Positions 35,719 through 45,382 of a DNA stretch of 64,000 bases are shown piece by piece. Where the stretch lies: the NCBI RefSeq assembly GCF_001429765.1, contig NZ_LMJB01000005.1, forward strand, positions 126,549-190,548, read 5' to 3'. This stretch comes from Flavobacterium sp. Root901 (GTDB taxonomy: Bacteria > Bacteroidota > Bacteroidia > Flavobacteriales > Flavobacteriaceae). Numbering within the stretch: the first letter of the stretch is position 1; each line of letters starts with the position of its first letter. A model generated the notes under the pieces. It made no database searches and was not told the origin of the DNA. It saw nothing but the letters and a program-made list of their open reading frames with translations. Position numbers and translations under genes: made by a program.

Positions 35719-35726
35719 ATTATATT

Positions 35727-37136
35727 TTATAGATTTAAATCTTTAAGAACTTTTTTCATTTCTTCCATTACGATTCTGATGTCATCTTCTGCCGTACGCC
35801 AGTTTACAAACGAAGCCCTGATTCCTTTACGGTTTTGGTAAATTGTTGGTGTCATAAATACTTTTCCGGTATCATTTAATTTCGTTAAAAACTCACTCAC
35901 TTTATCCTGATTTTCATCTCCTTTTAATGTAAAACAAACATTATTTAATCTAATTGGTGCCATTATTTCAAAGCTTCCTTCCTCAATAAGTTCATTGCCA
36001 AAATGAAGTGCCAGTAAAGTGCTTTTTTCAATTATATCACAAAAACCTTCTTTTCCGTAAGCTACTAATGAAAACCAAACCGGCAGTGCTCTCAATCGGC
36101 GGGAGTTTTCAGGGACAACATTTAAATAATTAAAATTTTCCAGCGGATTACCTAAATAAGGAGCATTTGAATTTTGAAAAGTTTCGATCTGCAGGCTCAA
36201 ATGTTCCTTTTTAATTAAATAAAAAGCACTTTCGTAAGGAACGTTAAGCCACTTATGACAATCAATTGTAATACTGTCTGCTCCTTCCCATCCTTTTACA
36301 AAATGTTTGTATTTTTCTGAAACAGCCGCAAATCCTCCAAAAGCCCCATCAATATGCCACCAGAAATTGTGTTTCTCTCTTAATTTTGAGATGGCTTCAA
36401 AATCATCAAAATCGGCTGTATTTACAGTTCCGGCACTCGAAATTAGTATGAAAGGTTTTCCGTTTAAAGTTTTAATTTTTTCTTCTAAATCGACAATATC
36501 CAAAGCTTCTCGATTTCCTTCAACAGTTTTTACAACGGTATAATTCTGACTTCCAATTCCCAGCATTGACAATGATTTTATAGAAGAAGAATGAGGTGTT
36601 GCAGTTAAAATATGAATGTTTTCTGAAATTCCGTTTTTAGCAAAATCTTTTCCAAATTGTTTTCCAAACCATTGTCTGGCAGCTCCCAGACAAGTAAAAT
36701 TTGACATTGTTGCCCCTGTTACAAATCCGCCTACAAAAGAATCCGGGAGTTCTAACAGCTGGAGGACTAAATTAATGGTTTCAAATTCTATTAATGCCGA
36801 ATTTCCGCCCTGAGAACTTACAGATTGTGTGTTTTGATCGTAAACAGATGCCAGCCAATCGCCCACAATAGATGCAGGAGTTGATCCTCCGGTTACAAAT
36901 CCCCAATAACGCGGACCAGGAGAAGAAACCAATAAAGGCGCTAATCTTTCATTAAACTCTTTTAAAGTTTCTTCTGATCCCAAACCTAAATCATTTAAAA
37001 TACGTTTTGGATCAATTTTATTAGTATTTGAAGTTGGAATATCTTCAAGGTTATTCAAAAAATTAATTCCTTGTTGCTTTGCTTTTTCTAAAATATTTTC
37101 AAGATCGTTTAGATCTTGTTGTAATATTGAATTCAT
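35727..37136 (-). CDS. PLP-dependent group II amino-acid decarboxylase
   Basis: A 469-residue fold-type I PLP enzyme. The cofactor Lys is Lys295 in SITIDCHKWLNVPYESAF. Other decarboxylase features are PGPRYWGFVTGGSTPAS near residue 73 and WWHIDGAFGGFAAV around 261-274 with the pyridine-binding Asp. The family includes aromatic-amino-acid, glutamate and related decarboxylases; the substrate cannot be set from sequence. It is the last gene of a minus-strand run with a DAACS symporter (90 nt upstream) and a methyltransferase, hinting at uptake and decarboxylation of the same amino acid. Confidence 0.88.
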   Translation of the reverse strand: MNSILQQDLNDLENILEKAKQQGINFLNNLEDIPTSNTNKIDPKRILNDLGLGSEETLKEFNERLAPLLVSSPGPRYWGFVTGGSTPASIVGDWLASVYDQNTQSVSSQGGNSALIEFETINLVLQLLELPDSFVGGFVTGATMSNFTCLGAARQWFGKQFGKDFAKNGISENIHILTATPHSSSIKSLSMLGIGSQNYTVVKTVEGNREALDIVDLEEKIKTLNGKPFILISSAGTVNTADFDDFEAISKLREKHNFWWHIDGAFGGFAAVSEKYKHFVKGWEGADSITIDCHKWLNVPYESAFYLIKKEHLSLQIETFQNSNAPYLGNPLENFNYLNVVPENSRRLRALPVWFSLVAYGKEGFCDIIEKSTLLALHFGNELIEEGSFEIMAPIRLNNVCFTLKGDENQDKVSEFLTKLNDTGKVFMTPTIYQNRKGIRASFVNWRTAEDDIRIVMEEMKKVLKDLNL

Positions 37137-37226
37137 AAGTTTATGGTATTAGTTATGTTCACGCAGATTGCGTGTATAAAAATAGATTTGAATTTTGGAA
37201 TTTGGTATTTAAAAATTCTTTTTAAG

Positions 37227-38456
37227 CTACCACTTGGTTTTTTCTGACAATCTGGAAACCATCATAGAACAGATTACGTCTCCATTAGCATTTAATAACG
37301 TTGCAATTGGGTCGACTAATGTTCCTAAAATCATAGCAACCGGAAGCGCTTGCTCCATCGGAAAACCATAAACGGTAATGGCTAAGATTTCACCAATATA
37401 ACCTCCGTTTGGAATTCCGCCTTCAACAATCGAAACAATTACTGTAATCCCTAATGCCAGAAGAATGGTCATAGGATCTGTGAAATCTTTTCCAAACATG
37501 GCAAACAAAAAAGTGATTTTTAAAATGGATGACATGCTCGAACCATCTTTGTGCAATGGCGCTCCAAGCGGAATAACCAAATTACGGACGTGCGATGGAA
37601 TACCCATTTTTTGTGCTGCATCCAGATTTGCCGGAATTGTTGCAATACTGCTGCAAGTTCCAACTGCTGTTAGTGAAGGTGTAATATTATTGCTCCAAAA
37701 TACTTTGAAAGCTCTTTTTCCGCCCGCAGCAAGCGCATACAAACTAAAGAATACAAAGAAATAAAAGATACAAGCGGCATAATAAACACCCATAGGTTTT
37801 GCATAAATGCCCAGCAGCTGCGGACCGAAAATTCCAACCTGATACGCAAAATAAGCACCAAGACCAATTGGTGCCAATTTCATTATAATATTCAAAAGCT
37901 GCTTCATAACTTCATTTCCTGAATCCAGAAAACTCTTAAAAGCATTTCCTTTTTCGCCAGACTGTAAGGTTGCAAAACCAATTAAAAAAGAAAAAATAAT
38001 TAAGGCCAGCATGCTTTTTCGGGACAATAATTCGAAAAAATCATTTGCTGTGAGCAGTTTAGTAATTTGATCTCCAACTGATCCTGACTCAATTTTTTCA
38101 ACTGCAACCTGCGTAATGGCAATATCCTGATGAATTGGAAAAAGATAAACAGCGCAGATCATTACAATTGCTGAAATCAGAATTGTCATTAAAAATACTA
38201 ATACCATTATAATAAACAGTTTTCCTAATCTTTCTGTTTTTTCCAAATTAGCAATCGAAGAACCAATGGTAAAAAAGATGAGCGGAATTATGGTCGTAAA
38301 AAGCAAGTTTAGGAAAATGTCACCAAGTGGTTTTATGACTAAAACTTTTTCTCCAAACACTAAACCAAAAACACTTCCGATTATAATACCGCCAAGGAGT
38401 AAAAGTATACTGCTGTAATTTTGAATAAAATTGATTTTTTTAACTTCCATATTCAA
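37227..38456 (-). CDS. Dicarboxylate/amino acid:cation symporter (DAACS family)
   Basis: A 409-residue inner-membrane protein with about eight helices and two re-entrant loops. Family motifs: TLIPLIFFTIGSSIANLE-like first repeat, SLTAVGTCSSIATIPANL (the serine-rich hairpin) and a cation/substrate segment around GANGDVICSMMVSRL near the end. Members import glutamate, aspartate, serine or dicarboxylates with Na+ or H+. It lies between a methyltransferase (17 nt upstream) and a PLP decarboxylase. Confidence 0.9.
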   Translation of the reverse strand: MNMEVKKINFIQNYSSILLLLGGIIIGSVFGLVFGEKVLVIKPLGDIFLNLLFTTIIPLIFFTIGSSIANLEKTERLGKLFIIMVLVFLMTILISAIVMICAVYLFPIHQDIAITQVAVEKIESGSVGDQITKLLTANDFFELLSRKSMLALIIFSFLIGFATLQSGEKGNAFKSFLDSGNEVMKQLLNIIMKLAPIGLGAYFAYQVGIFGPQLLGIYAKPMGVYYAACIFYFFVFFSLYALAAGGKRAFKVFWSNNITPSLTAVGTCSSIATIPANLDAAQKMGIPSHVRNLVIPLGAPLHKDGSSMSSILKITFLFAMFGKDFTDPMTILLALGITVIVSIVEGGIPNGGYIGEILAITVYGFPMEQALPVAMILGTLVDPIATLLNANGDVICSMMVSRLSEKTKW

Positions 38457-38473
38457 ACAAGTATTTCTTAATT

Positions 38474-39127
38474 TTATTTCTCCAGAACAATAGTGGTAAA
38501 AGCTCTGTCGGCTAATTCACCCGTTTTGCTTTTTACTTTTTCTGTCTGCGTTTCTGTGTATACAATTTTAAAAGGCGTTTTTTTAACCAGTTCCTGTGCT
38601 TTTTCTGTACTGTATAATTTGAACTCAAATTGCGTAAAAGGGAGTTTCTTCATGAAATCTTCTTCGGCAAATGTTAAGCAGAAATTTCCATTTGGTTTTA
38701 AAACTCTGTAAATTTCTGAAAGTAATTCTTCTGGCTTTTGCCAAAAATAAATAGTGTTTACCGTGAAAATTTTATCGAAAGATGCATCTTCAAACGGAAT
38801 TTTATTTCCGTCATAAAGCGAAAAGAAAGCTTGTTTTTGAGAAACAAAATTCCTGTTGATTTGGCGCGCTTGCTGAAACATTAACTCAGACATTTCAAGT
38901 CCGTAATATTTTAATTCCCCGCCTTGTTCAAATAAGAATTCAACATGTCCCGCATTTCCGTGCCCTAACTCAAGAATTTTATTTGCTGTTGATATATTTA
39001 GATTTTGAATAGAATGGCGAGTCATATTGATGTTCGTTTCGTTCATCATATTTGCCATTTCGATTCCTTTTTCTCCGGAAGGATGTTTTAATTGAGAGGC
39101 TATGGCTTGTAATTCTTCTTGTTTCAT
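38474..39127 (-). CDS. Class I SAM-dependent methyltransferase
   Basis: A 217-residue protein with a Rossmann-type SAM domain: motif I KILELGHGNAGHVEFLFEQ (about 51-69), an acidic EMSELM after strand 2, and IFTVNTIYFWQ (motif IV) near 121-131. This is the Methyltransf_11 (UbiE/COQ5-like) pattern. Substrate unknown. It is first in a run with the DAACS symporter 17 nt downstream. Confidence 0.85.
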   Translation of the reverse strand: MKQEELQAIASQLKHPSGEKGIEMANMMNETNINMTRHSIQNLNISTANKILELGHGNAGHVEFLFEQGGELKYYGLEMSELMFQQARQINRNFVSQKQAFFSLYDGNKIPFEDASFDKIFTVNTIYFWQKPEELLSEIYRVLKPNGNFCLTFAEEDFMKKLPFTQFEFKLYSTEKAQELVKKTPFKIVYTETQTEKVKSKTGELADRAFTTIVLEK

Positions 39128-39300
39128 GGTACAAAAATTTAAACTTCTAAATTAAACAAAATCCAAATTCCGGCCTTTCCAGTATTTTTTGTCATTTCTA
39201 CTCAGGGAAAATCTTGTTGCTAAATATACAAAGATTAATACATTGCGGATTTACTCGCGAAGATTTTTCCTGAATAGAAATAATAAACTATATCTAAAAG

Positions 39301-40257
39301 CTAGAATACCTGACTAGCAATCTGACGAATATTTTCAGATTTTCCCATTGAATAATAATGTAAAAACGGAACTCCGGCAGCTTTTAATTCTAATGACTGC
39401 TGAATTGCCCATTCGATGCCGACTTGTTTGATTTCAGCATTATTTTTGCATTTGTCTACAGCATCAATTAAATCTTCAGGAAGATCGATTCTGAAAATCT
39501 GCGGCAATATTTGTAAATGTCTTTGAACAGCAATTGGCTTGATACCAGGGATAATTGGAATTGTAATTCCCATTTCTCTTGCTTTTTCTACAAAATTAAA
39601 ATACTTGGCATTGTCAAAAAACATTTGTGTTACCACATAATCTGCCCCTGCATCCACTTTTTCCTTTAATCTTTTTAAGTCTGATTGTAAAGATGGTGAT
39701 TCTAAATGTTTCTCCGGATAACCCGCAACACCAATACAGAAATCTGCTTTATTATCTACATCCATTACTTCGTGAAGGTATTTTCCACAGTTCAAATTGT
39801 TGATTTGTCGAACCAAATCAATTGCATAGTGATTTCCACCTGCTTTTGGTGTAAAAGACTGTTCGTCTTTCATCGCGTCTCCGCGAAGCGCCATTACATT
39901 ATTGATTCCCAAATAATGACAATCAACCAGCATATATTCTGTTTCTTCTTGTGTAAAACCGCCGCACAATAAATGAGGTACGGTATCCACATTATATTTA
40001 TGTTTTATAGAAGCGCAAATTCCAAGCGTTCCCGGGCGCATACGAGTCAGTTTTTTATCCAGAAGTCCGTTACCGCGATCGATGTAAATGTATTCTTCAC
40101 GAGAAGTGGTTACATCAATAAACGGTGGTTTAAACTCCATCAAAGGATCGATGTTATCGTACAATTCCTGAATGCTTTTTCCTTTTTGAGGCGGAATAAT
40201 TTCAAATGAGAATAATGTTTTTCCTTTTGCGTTTTCTATATGTTCTGTTACTTTCAT
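39301..40257 (-). CDS. metF: 5,10-methylenetetrahydrofolate reductase
   Basis: A 318-residue FAD-dependent barrel enzyme. Motifs: FSFEIIPPQKGKSIQELYD at the start, VTTSREEY region, ALRGDAMKDEQSF near residues 123-135, and VTQMFFDNAKYFNFVE near 207-222. It reduces methylene-THF to methyl-THF, the methyl donor for MetH and MetE. It lies downstream of the second metH part (95-nt gap carrying a short tandem repeat), probably at the end of the unit led by the SAM-I riboswitch at 45.1 kb. Confidence 0.96.
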   Translation of the reverse strand: MKVTEHIENAKGKTLFSFEIIPPQKGKSIQELYDNIDPLMEFKPPFIDVTTSREEYIYIDRGNGLLDKKLTRMRPGTLGICASIKHKYNVDTVPHLLCGGFTQEETEYMLVDCHYLGINNVMALRGDAMKDEQSFTPKAGGNHYAIDLVRQINNLNCGKYLHEVMDVDNKADFCIGVAGYPEKHLESPSLQSDLKRLKEKVDAGADYVVTQMFFDNAKYFNFVEKAREMGITIPIIPGIKPIAVQRHLQILPQIFRIDLPEDLIDAVDKCKNNAEIKQVGIEWAIQQSLELKAAGVPFLHYYSMGKSENIRQIASQVF

Positions 40258-40276
40258 TATTGGTATTTTGTTTCAA

Positions 40277-40304
40277 GTTTCAGGTTTCAGGTTTCAGGTT
40301 TCAG
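40277..40304. repeat. 7-bp tandem repeat GTTTCAG, four copies
   Basis: Four exact copies (40277-40304) are followed by the reverse complement CTGAAAC at 40334-40340, so the metF-metH gap can also fold. Similar GTTTCAGGTTT stretches occur at about 52030, 53083 and 58480. Confidence 0.85.
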
Positions 40305-40352
40305 GTTGCTGTAGAGAACTTGAAACTTAAAACCTGAAACAAAATAAACTTT

Positions 40353-43028
40353 TTAGTCTGCTATATTAGGGTTTAACCATTTCATGGCATAATCAGTTGG
40401 TACATTTCTTCTTTTAGCGTAATCTACAACCTGATCTTCTTTTATCTTTCCGAGTCCGAAATATTTACTTTTTGGATTTCCAAAATAATATCCCGATACT
40501 GATGACGCAGGCCACATTGCCATACTTTCTGTCAGCTTTACTCCTGTTTGTTTTTCAACATCTAATAGTTTCCAAATTGTGGGTTTTTCCAAGTGGTCCG
40601 GACATGCAGGATAACCCGGCGCGGGACGGATTCCTTTATAATTTTCTTCAATCAGATCTTCTTTAGATAATGTTTCTCCCGGATCATAACCCCAGAATTC
40701 CATACGCACTTTTTCGTGAAGATATTCGGCAAAAGCCTCCGCAAAACGATCTGCCAATGCTTTTACCATAATCGAATTATAATCGTCCAGATTTTTCTCG
40801 TATTCTGCAGCCCATTCGTCGACACCAAAACCAGTTGTTACGCAAAAAGCTCCCATATAATCATCTATTCCACTTTCTTTTGGCAGAATAAAATCTGACA
40901 ATGCAATATTTGGAGCGCCTTTTGTCTTTTGTGACTGCTGACGAAGCGTTAAAAATTTCTCTAAAACTTTTCCGTTTTCATCACGTAATTCAATATCATC
41001 GTCATCAACCTGATTACAAGGAAAAATTCCGTAAATGCCTTTTGCTGTTAGCTTTTTCTCTGCTAAAATTACCTTCAGCATTTCCTGTGCATCTGCAAAA
41101 ACAGAAGCGGCCTGCTCGCCAACAACTTCATCTGTTAAAATTGCCGGATATTTCCCGAACAATTCCCATGTTCTAAAAAACGGTGTCCAGTCAATGTACG
41201 GTACCAGAACATCTAATTCAACTTCAATAGTCTGAGCGCCTATTACTTTTGGTTTAGTCGGAGTATATTCACTCCAGTCCAATTGTAACTTATTTTTACG
41301 GGCATCTTCAATACTTAAGAAATTCTTATCTCTCGAACGATTTAAAAATGTTTCTCTAAAAGCATCATATTCTGCACGAATATCGCTTGCATATATTTTT
41401 CGGTTATGGTCTAATAAGTTTCCTGCAACAGTAACCGCTCTCGAAGCATCGTTTACATGAATTACGGTTTCCCTGTATTGCGGTGCAATTTTCACGGCTG
41501 TATGCGCACGCGAAGTCGTTGCTCCTCCAATCATAATTGGGATTTTAATGTCTTGTTTGTCTAATTCTTTGGCGAGATACACCATTTCGTCAAGCGAAGG
41601 TGTGATCAGCCCGCTTAAACCGATAATATCAACATTATGTTCAATTGCAGCCGAAATAATTTTTTCCGGAGGCACCATAACACCCAGATCTACAATTTCA
41701 TAATTATTACACGCCAAAACTACCGAAACGATGTTTTTTCCAATATCATGAACATCACCTTTTACGGTTGCCATCAGGATTTTTCCGTTTCCTTGTTTAT
41801 CTCCGGCTTGTTTGCTGGCTTCAATAAAAGGCAATAAATAAGCAACGGCTTTTTTCATTACTCTTGCCGATTTTACAACCTGTGGAAGGAACATTTTTCC
41901 GCTCCCGAACAAATCCCCAACGACATTCATTCCGGCCATTAAATTGATTTCGATAACTTCGATTGGTTTTGCAGCTGCCAAACGTGCTTCTTCAACATCT
42001 TCTTCAATAAAAGCATCAATTCCTTTTACAAGCGAATGTGTAATACGATCCTGAACAGATCCCAAGCGCCATTCCTGAATGGTTTTTTCATCACTTTTTA
42101 CTTCACCTTTTACGTTTTCTGCAAAATCCAAAAGTCGTTCTGTGGCATCGTCGCGTCGGTTTAGAATTACATCTTCTACGTGTTCTAATAAGTCTTTCGG
42201 AATATCATCGTAAATCGTAAGCATCTCCGGATTTACGATTCCCATCGTCATTCCGTTTTTTATTGCATGATATAAAAAAACCGAATGCATCGCTTCACGA
42301 ACCGTATCATTTCCTCTAAAAGAAAACGAAACATTACTTACTCCTCCGCTGATGTGCGCGTGAGGCAGGTTTTCACGAACCCATTTTGTCCCTCTAAAAA
42401 AGTCAATGGCATTTAGACGATGCTCTTCCATTCCGGTTGCAACCGGGAAAATATTCAAATCGAAGATGATATCCTGCGGCGGAAAATCAACTTTGTTTAC
42501 TAAAATATCATACGAACGCTGACAAATTTCCACTCTTCGATCGTAATTATCTGCCTGACCTACTTCGTCAAAAGCCATTACAATTGCCGCCGCTCCGTAA
42601 CGTTTTATTAATTTGGCATGATGAATGAACGCTTCTTCTCCTTCTTTCAACGAAATGGAGTTTACAACGCTTTTACCCTGAACCACTTTTAAACCTGCTT
42701 CGATAATTTCCCATTTTGAACTGTCGATCATAATAGGCACTCGTGAAATATCCGGTTCTGCGGCAATCAGGTTTAGGAATTTGGTCATGGCATTAACACC
42801 GTCCAGCATTCCTTCATCCATATTAATATCGATAATCTGTGCTCCTCCTTCTACCTGCTGTCTTGCAATGTCAAGCGCCTCATCATACTTTTCTTCCTTG
42901 ATTAGTCGAAGGAATTTTCGCGAACCCGTTACGTTTGTACGTTCTCCAACGTTTACAAAAACGCTTTCCGGTGTAATAATCAACGGTTCTAATCCTGATA
43001 ATACAAGGTCTCTTCTTTTTTCAGTCAT
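40353..43028 (-). CDS. metH: Methionine synthase, pterin-, cobalamin- and SAM-binding part
   Basis: An 891-residue protein corresponding to modules 2-4 of MetH. It has a pterin-binding barrel (about 18-280; [15 protein letters not shown]), a cobalamin cap and Rossmann domain with GDVHDIGKN giving the B12-ligand His427, and a C-terminal reactivation domain (about 560-891; [12 protein letters not shown] with the SAM-binding RxxxGY pattern). The homocysteine-binding module is a separate gene (43742-44743), so MetH is split in two polypeptides. It methylates homocysteine. It lies upstream of metF and downstream of the riboswitch-led first half. Confidence 0.96.
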   Translation of the reverse strand: MTEKRRDLVLSGLEPLIITPESVFVNVGERTNVTGSRKFLRLIKEEKYDEALDIARQQVEGGAQIIDINMDEGMLDGVNAMTKFLNLIAAEPDISRVPIMIDSSKWEIIEAGLKVVQGKSVVNSISLKEGEEAFIHHAKLIKRYGAAAIVMAFDEVGQADNYDRRVEICQRSYDILVNKVDFPPQDIIFDLNIFPVATGMEEHRLNAIDFFRGTKWVRENLPHAHISGGVSNVSFSFRGNDTVREAMHSVFLYHAIKNGMTMGIVNPEMLTIYDDIPKDLLEHVEDVILNRRDDATERLLDFAENVKGEVKSDEKTIQEWRLGSVQDRITHSLVKGIDAFIEEDVEEARLAAAKPIEVIEINLMAGMNVVGDLFGSGKMFLPQVVKSARVMKKAVAYLLPFIEASKQAGDKQGNGKILMATVKGDVHDIGKNIVSVVLACNNYEIVDLGVMVPPEKIISAAIEHNVDIIGLSGLITPSLDEMVYLAKELDKQDIKIPIMIGGATTSRAHTAVKIAPQYRETVIHVNDASRAVTVAGNLLDHNRKIYASDIRAEYDAFRETFLNRSRDKNFLSIEDARKNKLQLDWSEYTPTKPKVIGAQTIEVELDVLVPYIDWTPFFRTWELFGKYPAILTDEVVGEQAASVFADAQEMLKVILAEKKLTAKGIYGIFPCNQVDDDDIELRDENGKVLEKFLTLRQQSQKTKGAPNIALSDFILPKESGIDDYMGAFCVTTGFGVDEWAAEYEKNLDDYNSIMVKALADRFAEAFAEYLHEKVRMEFWGYDPGETLSKEDLIEENYKGIRPAPGYPACPDHLEKPTIWKLLDVEKQTGVKLTESMAMWPASSVSGYYFGNPKSKYFGLGKIKEDQVVDYAKRRNVPTDYAMKWLNPNIAD

Positions 43029-43129
43029 TTTTCTTAAGGTACTAAGTTCCTAAGGTTCTTAGGTTCTGAGTTTTTTTATTCTTTATTTCTTTCCACAAGT
43101 TTTCAAAACCTTGTAAATTTTATGTTTAA

Positions 43130-43205
43130 TATTTTGGGCGTGTCCCAAGGGCCGGGCTATTCGCTGCAAGTCCTCGCTCTTCCTTCGTCAGGCTGTGGGC
43201 TTTCC
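43130..43205. other. Structured intergenic element, copy 1
   Basis: On the minus strand the order is GAGGGATAGAAGTGG near 43193, a GC-rich middle, then GCGAATAGCCCGGCCC and ACGCCC. This is the same order of motifs as in the element at 44881-44945 (CCCCGATTGAGCCGG ... GGCGAAAGCGGGAA). I recall related elements as frequent between Flavobacterium genes; their role is not known to me. It lies in the gap after the NTF2-like gene. No coding frame is convincing here. Confidence 0.5.
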
Positions 43206-43273
43206 ACTTCTATCCCTCACGCAAACCTGATTTCATAATACGTTTGCGTTTATTCTGCTTTTCAATTATCACA

Positions 43274-43594
43274 TTATTTTCCATGCATCATATAAAGAAC
43301 TTTGCCGTTTTTTGCTGAGATTTTAATATTAAATACACCTCCAAAACCAATACTATTAAAAGTACCTTCGATATGCCAAATAGAATCATTTTCTATTGTT
43401 ACAGTATAAGGTCTTTGATCTTCTATTTGATCTTTGCCATAGTTTTCAAATAAAATTGGTTCAGCTATCCCAACTGCTGTTTCTTCTTTTGTAACTAAAC
43501 AATCTTCGCATTTAATACTTTTCTGAAAAGCTGTATTCGTTGTATAATTGCAGCTGATAAATATTAAACTAAGCAGAAATAAAATTTTCTTCAT
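43274..43594 (-). CDS. NTF2-fold immunity-like lipoprotein
   Basis: Starting at 43594 gives 106 residues with a lipoprotein signal ending IFISC (Cys15); the longer frame from 43633 would put 13 extra residues before the signal. The mature part (AVGIAEPILFENYGKDQIED, then RPYTV, a GTFNSIGFGGVFNIKISAKNG stretch and a HGK end) follows the NTF2-fold immunity protein (YbbC/YhhH-like) pattern, recognised by eye. Such domains often protect from toxins. It lies between the two metH genes with no toxin nearby; a role in methionine synthesis is unlikely. Confidence 0.65.
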   Translation of the reverse strand: MKKILFLLSLIFISCNYTTNTAFQKSIKCEDCLVTKEETAVGIAEPILFENYGKDQIEDQRPYTVTIENDSIWHIEGTFNSIGFGGVFNIKISAKNGKVLYMMHGK

Positions 43595-43635
43595 GTTATA
43601 TTTTGAATCATATTTCAACGGAATAAATTCCATTG

Positions 43636-43696
43636 CTACAAAATAGATCGTTCCTACGGAACTTTTAGAGAGCCTTTGGCTCGGTTTATTTTGTAG
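43636..43696. repeat. Palindromic intergenic repeat with outer arms CTACAAAATA/TATTTTGTAG
   Basis: Outer arms CTACAAAATA (43636-43645) and TATTTTGTAG (43687-43696) enclose GTTCCTACGGAAC and a GAGCC/GGCTC hairpin. A second palindrome, ATGGATTTTAATCCAT, follows. The parts GTTCC-n-CGGAAC and GGATTTTAATCC recur in the cys operon gaps. Confidence 0.7.
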
Positions 43697-43741
43697 GGAT
43701 GGATTTTAATCCATCAGCGAAATGATGTTCATTCGTTTATA

Positions 43742-44743
43742 TTAAGCAACAACCGGCGCAACTCTCGGCTTATAGTCCTTCGCAACCTCAGCCATTAATC
43801 GGATATGATCTGGCGTTGTACCGCAGCAGCCGCCAATGATATTGATTAAATTATCATCTAAATATTCTTTGATGAAAGCCTGAGTTTGTTCCGGGGTTTC
43901 ATCGTATTGTCCGAATGCGTTTGGCAATCCTGCGTTTGGGTGTGCCGAAACATTGAACTGTGTATGCTGTGATAATGTTTTTAAATATGGTTTTAACAAA
44001 TCGGCTCCTAAAGCGCAATTGAAACCTACACTCAATAACGGAATATGTGAAACCGAAATCAAAAACGCTTCTACAGTCTGTCCGGAAAGTGTTCTTCCCG
44101 AAGCATCTGTAATGGTTCCCGAAACCATGATTGGCACATCGATATTACGTTCGTCTTTTACTTCTTCTATGGCAAAAAGCGCAGCTTTTGCGTTTAAGGT
44201 ATCGAAAATCGTTTCTACCAAAAGTAAATCGCAGCCTCCGTCTAATAAAGCTTCCACTTGTTGTTTGTAAGCGATTCTTAAATCATCAAATGTTACCGCT
44301 CTGTAACCCGGATCATTTACATCTGGCGACATACTTGCCGTACGGTTTGTTGGTCCGATAGAACCTGCTACGAAACGCGGCTTTGACGGATTTTTTGCGG
44401 TAAATTCGTCTGCAACTTCACGGGCAATTTTTGCAGATTCGTAGTTTAACTCGTAAACTAAATCTTCCATGTGGTAATCGGCCATACCGATTGTCGTTCC
44501 AGAGAAAGTATTGGTTTCTACAATGTCTGCTCCGGCTTCATAATATGCTGCGTGAACAGCACGAATAGCCTGCGGTTGTGTCAGTGATAATAAATCATTG
44601 TTTCCTTTTAAAGGATGTGGAAAGTCCTTGAAACGCTCACCACGAAAATCTTCTTCAGAGAAGTTGTAGCGTTGTAACATAGTTCCCATTGCTCCATCAA
44701 GGATCAGGATTCTCTCTTTTATTGCTTGTTGTATTGTTGACAT
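43742..44743 (-). CDS. metH: Methionine synthase, homocysteine-binding module
   Basis: A 333-residue homocysteine S-methyltransferase barrel corresponding to the first module of Met[21 protein letters not shown] at the start, FNCALGAD near residue 240 and [12 protein letters not shown] (Cys306-Cys307) as the zinc site. The rest of MetH is encoded separately at 40353-43028. A SAM-I riboswitch lies about 300 nt upstream, so this half, and probably the downstream genes through metF, are switched off at high SAM. Confidence 0.95.
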   Translation of the reverse strand: MSTIQQAIKERILILDGAMGTMLQRYNFSEEDFRGERFKDFPHPLKGNNDLLSLTQPQAIRAVHAAYYEAGADIVETNTFSGTTIGMADYHMEDLVYELNYESAKIAREVADEFTAKNPSKPRFVAGSIGPTNRTASMSPDVNDPGYRAVTFDDLRIAYKQQVEALLDGGCDLLLVETIFDTLNAKAALFAIEEVKDERNIDVPIMVSGTITDASGRTLSGQTVEAFLISVSHIPLLSVGFNCALGADLLKPYLKTLSQHTQFNVSAHPNAGLPNAFGQYDETPEQTQAFIKEYLDDNLINIIGGCCGTTPDHIRLMAEVAKDYKPRVAPVVA

Positions 44744-44880
44744 ATCTTTTTTTGTATTAGCTTCTAAGACGCTAAGGTTCTAAGATGCTAAGCTTTTTTA
44801 ATTTGAAACAAAACCTGAAGATTTGGCTTCTTCTGATATTTTTATTATTTTAATTCCAAAAGTTCAAAATTACGGCTCTT

Positions 44881-44945
44881 TAGCCCCGATTGAGCCGGTA
44901 TCCTCGAAGTGAAACGGAGAGATATAGGCGAAAGCGGGAACCCAT
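44881..44945. other. Structured intergenic element, copy 2
   Basis: Read on the plus strand: an outer stem CCCG (in AGCCCCGAT) with CGGG (in AGCGGGAA), and inside it TATCCTC (44900-44906) pairing with GAGAGATA (44917-44924) with one bulge. A further stem TGACG/CGTCA follows at 44945-44963. It lies in the minus-strand leader between the SAM riboswitch and metH. The motif order resembles the element at 43130-43205. Comparison with the Rfam Bacteroidota motifs (for example flavo-1) would be the natural test. Confidence 0.5.
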
Positions 44946-45050
44946 GACGGCAAAAATGCGTCAATGATTTGCTCCTCTTACCAGGAATGAATCTGGTAAA
45001 ATGTATATAAGTTGTCAGGAAAAGTTTTGAGAAATACTGTTTGTATTTGT

Positions 45051-45164
45051 GTTATCTATCTTAAATACTGTATTTTACAAGTACAAAGTAGAATTTAGCA
45101 CCTTCTTTATGGTAAAGGGTTGCTAAGGTTTCATCGGGTCTATCCCTCCGCCTTTCGTGATAAC
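45051..45164 (-). ncRNA. SAM-I (S-box) riboswitch upstream of metH/metF
   Basis: On the minus strand the conserved S-box core is clear: GGCGGAGGGATAGACCCGAT, then GAAACCTTAGCAACC, then GAAGGTGCTAAATTC. The closing helix P1 forms from GTTATC (45164-45159) and GATAAC (45056-45051). SAM-I elements bind S-adenosylmethionine and shut down the gene behind them. The first gene downstream is the homocysteine-binding part of metH. The 300-nt leader after the aptamer holds TTACCAG/CTGGTAA and TGACG/CGTCA stems that could be part of the expression platform. Confidence 0.95.
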
Positions 45165-45187
45165 TTTCAATAAAATTATGAACGCTG

Positions 45188-45218
45188 CAAAGTAACGACA
45201 TAAGCTGAACAATTGCAA
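45188..45218 (-). promoter_or_regulatory. Promoter of the riboswitch-metH transcript
   Basis: Minus strand: TTG (45218-45216), 20 nt, TTACTTTG (45195-45188), about 24 nt before the aptamer. The -7 box differs from TAnnTTTG by one place. The second riboswitch has the same spacing and a TTAATTTG box. Confidence 0.6.
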
Positions 45219-45286
45219 GTTTTTTTTAAGATTCTAAAAAGCTTTTTAAAGATAGTAAGCTGCGAAGCAGGAAAGTTTAAAAACTA

Positions 45287-45317
45287 AAAGCCCAAACTTT
45301 TTACAAGTTTGAGCTTT
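45287..45317 (-). terminator. Terminator after the 63-residue gene
   Basis: AAAGCCCAAACTT and AAGTTTGAGCTTT pair with one mismatch; on the minus strand T residues follow. It separates the small gene from the riboswitch transcript. Confidence 0.65.
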
Positions 45318-45382
45318 GTTTGATTTTTTTTGGTTTCAACTCAAAAATTTGAGCGTATAGGTCTTGCTGTCAGAATGTTTGT

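Noticed and set aside
44744..45050. A possible cobalamin riboswitch before metH
   Set aside because: I find no B12-box-like sequence; the S-box core of the SAM-I class explains the upstream part, and the rest fits the dispersed element.
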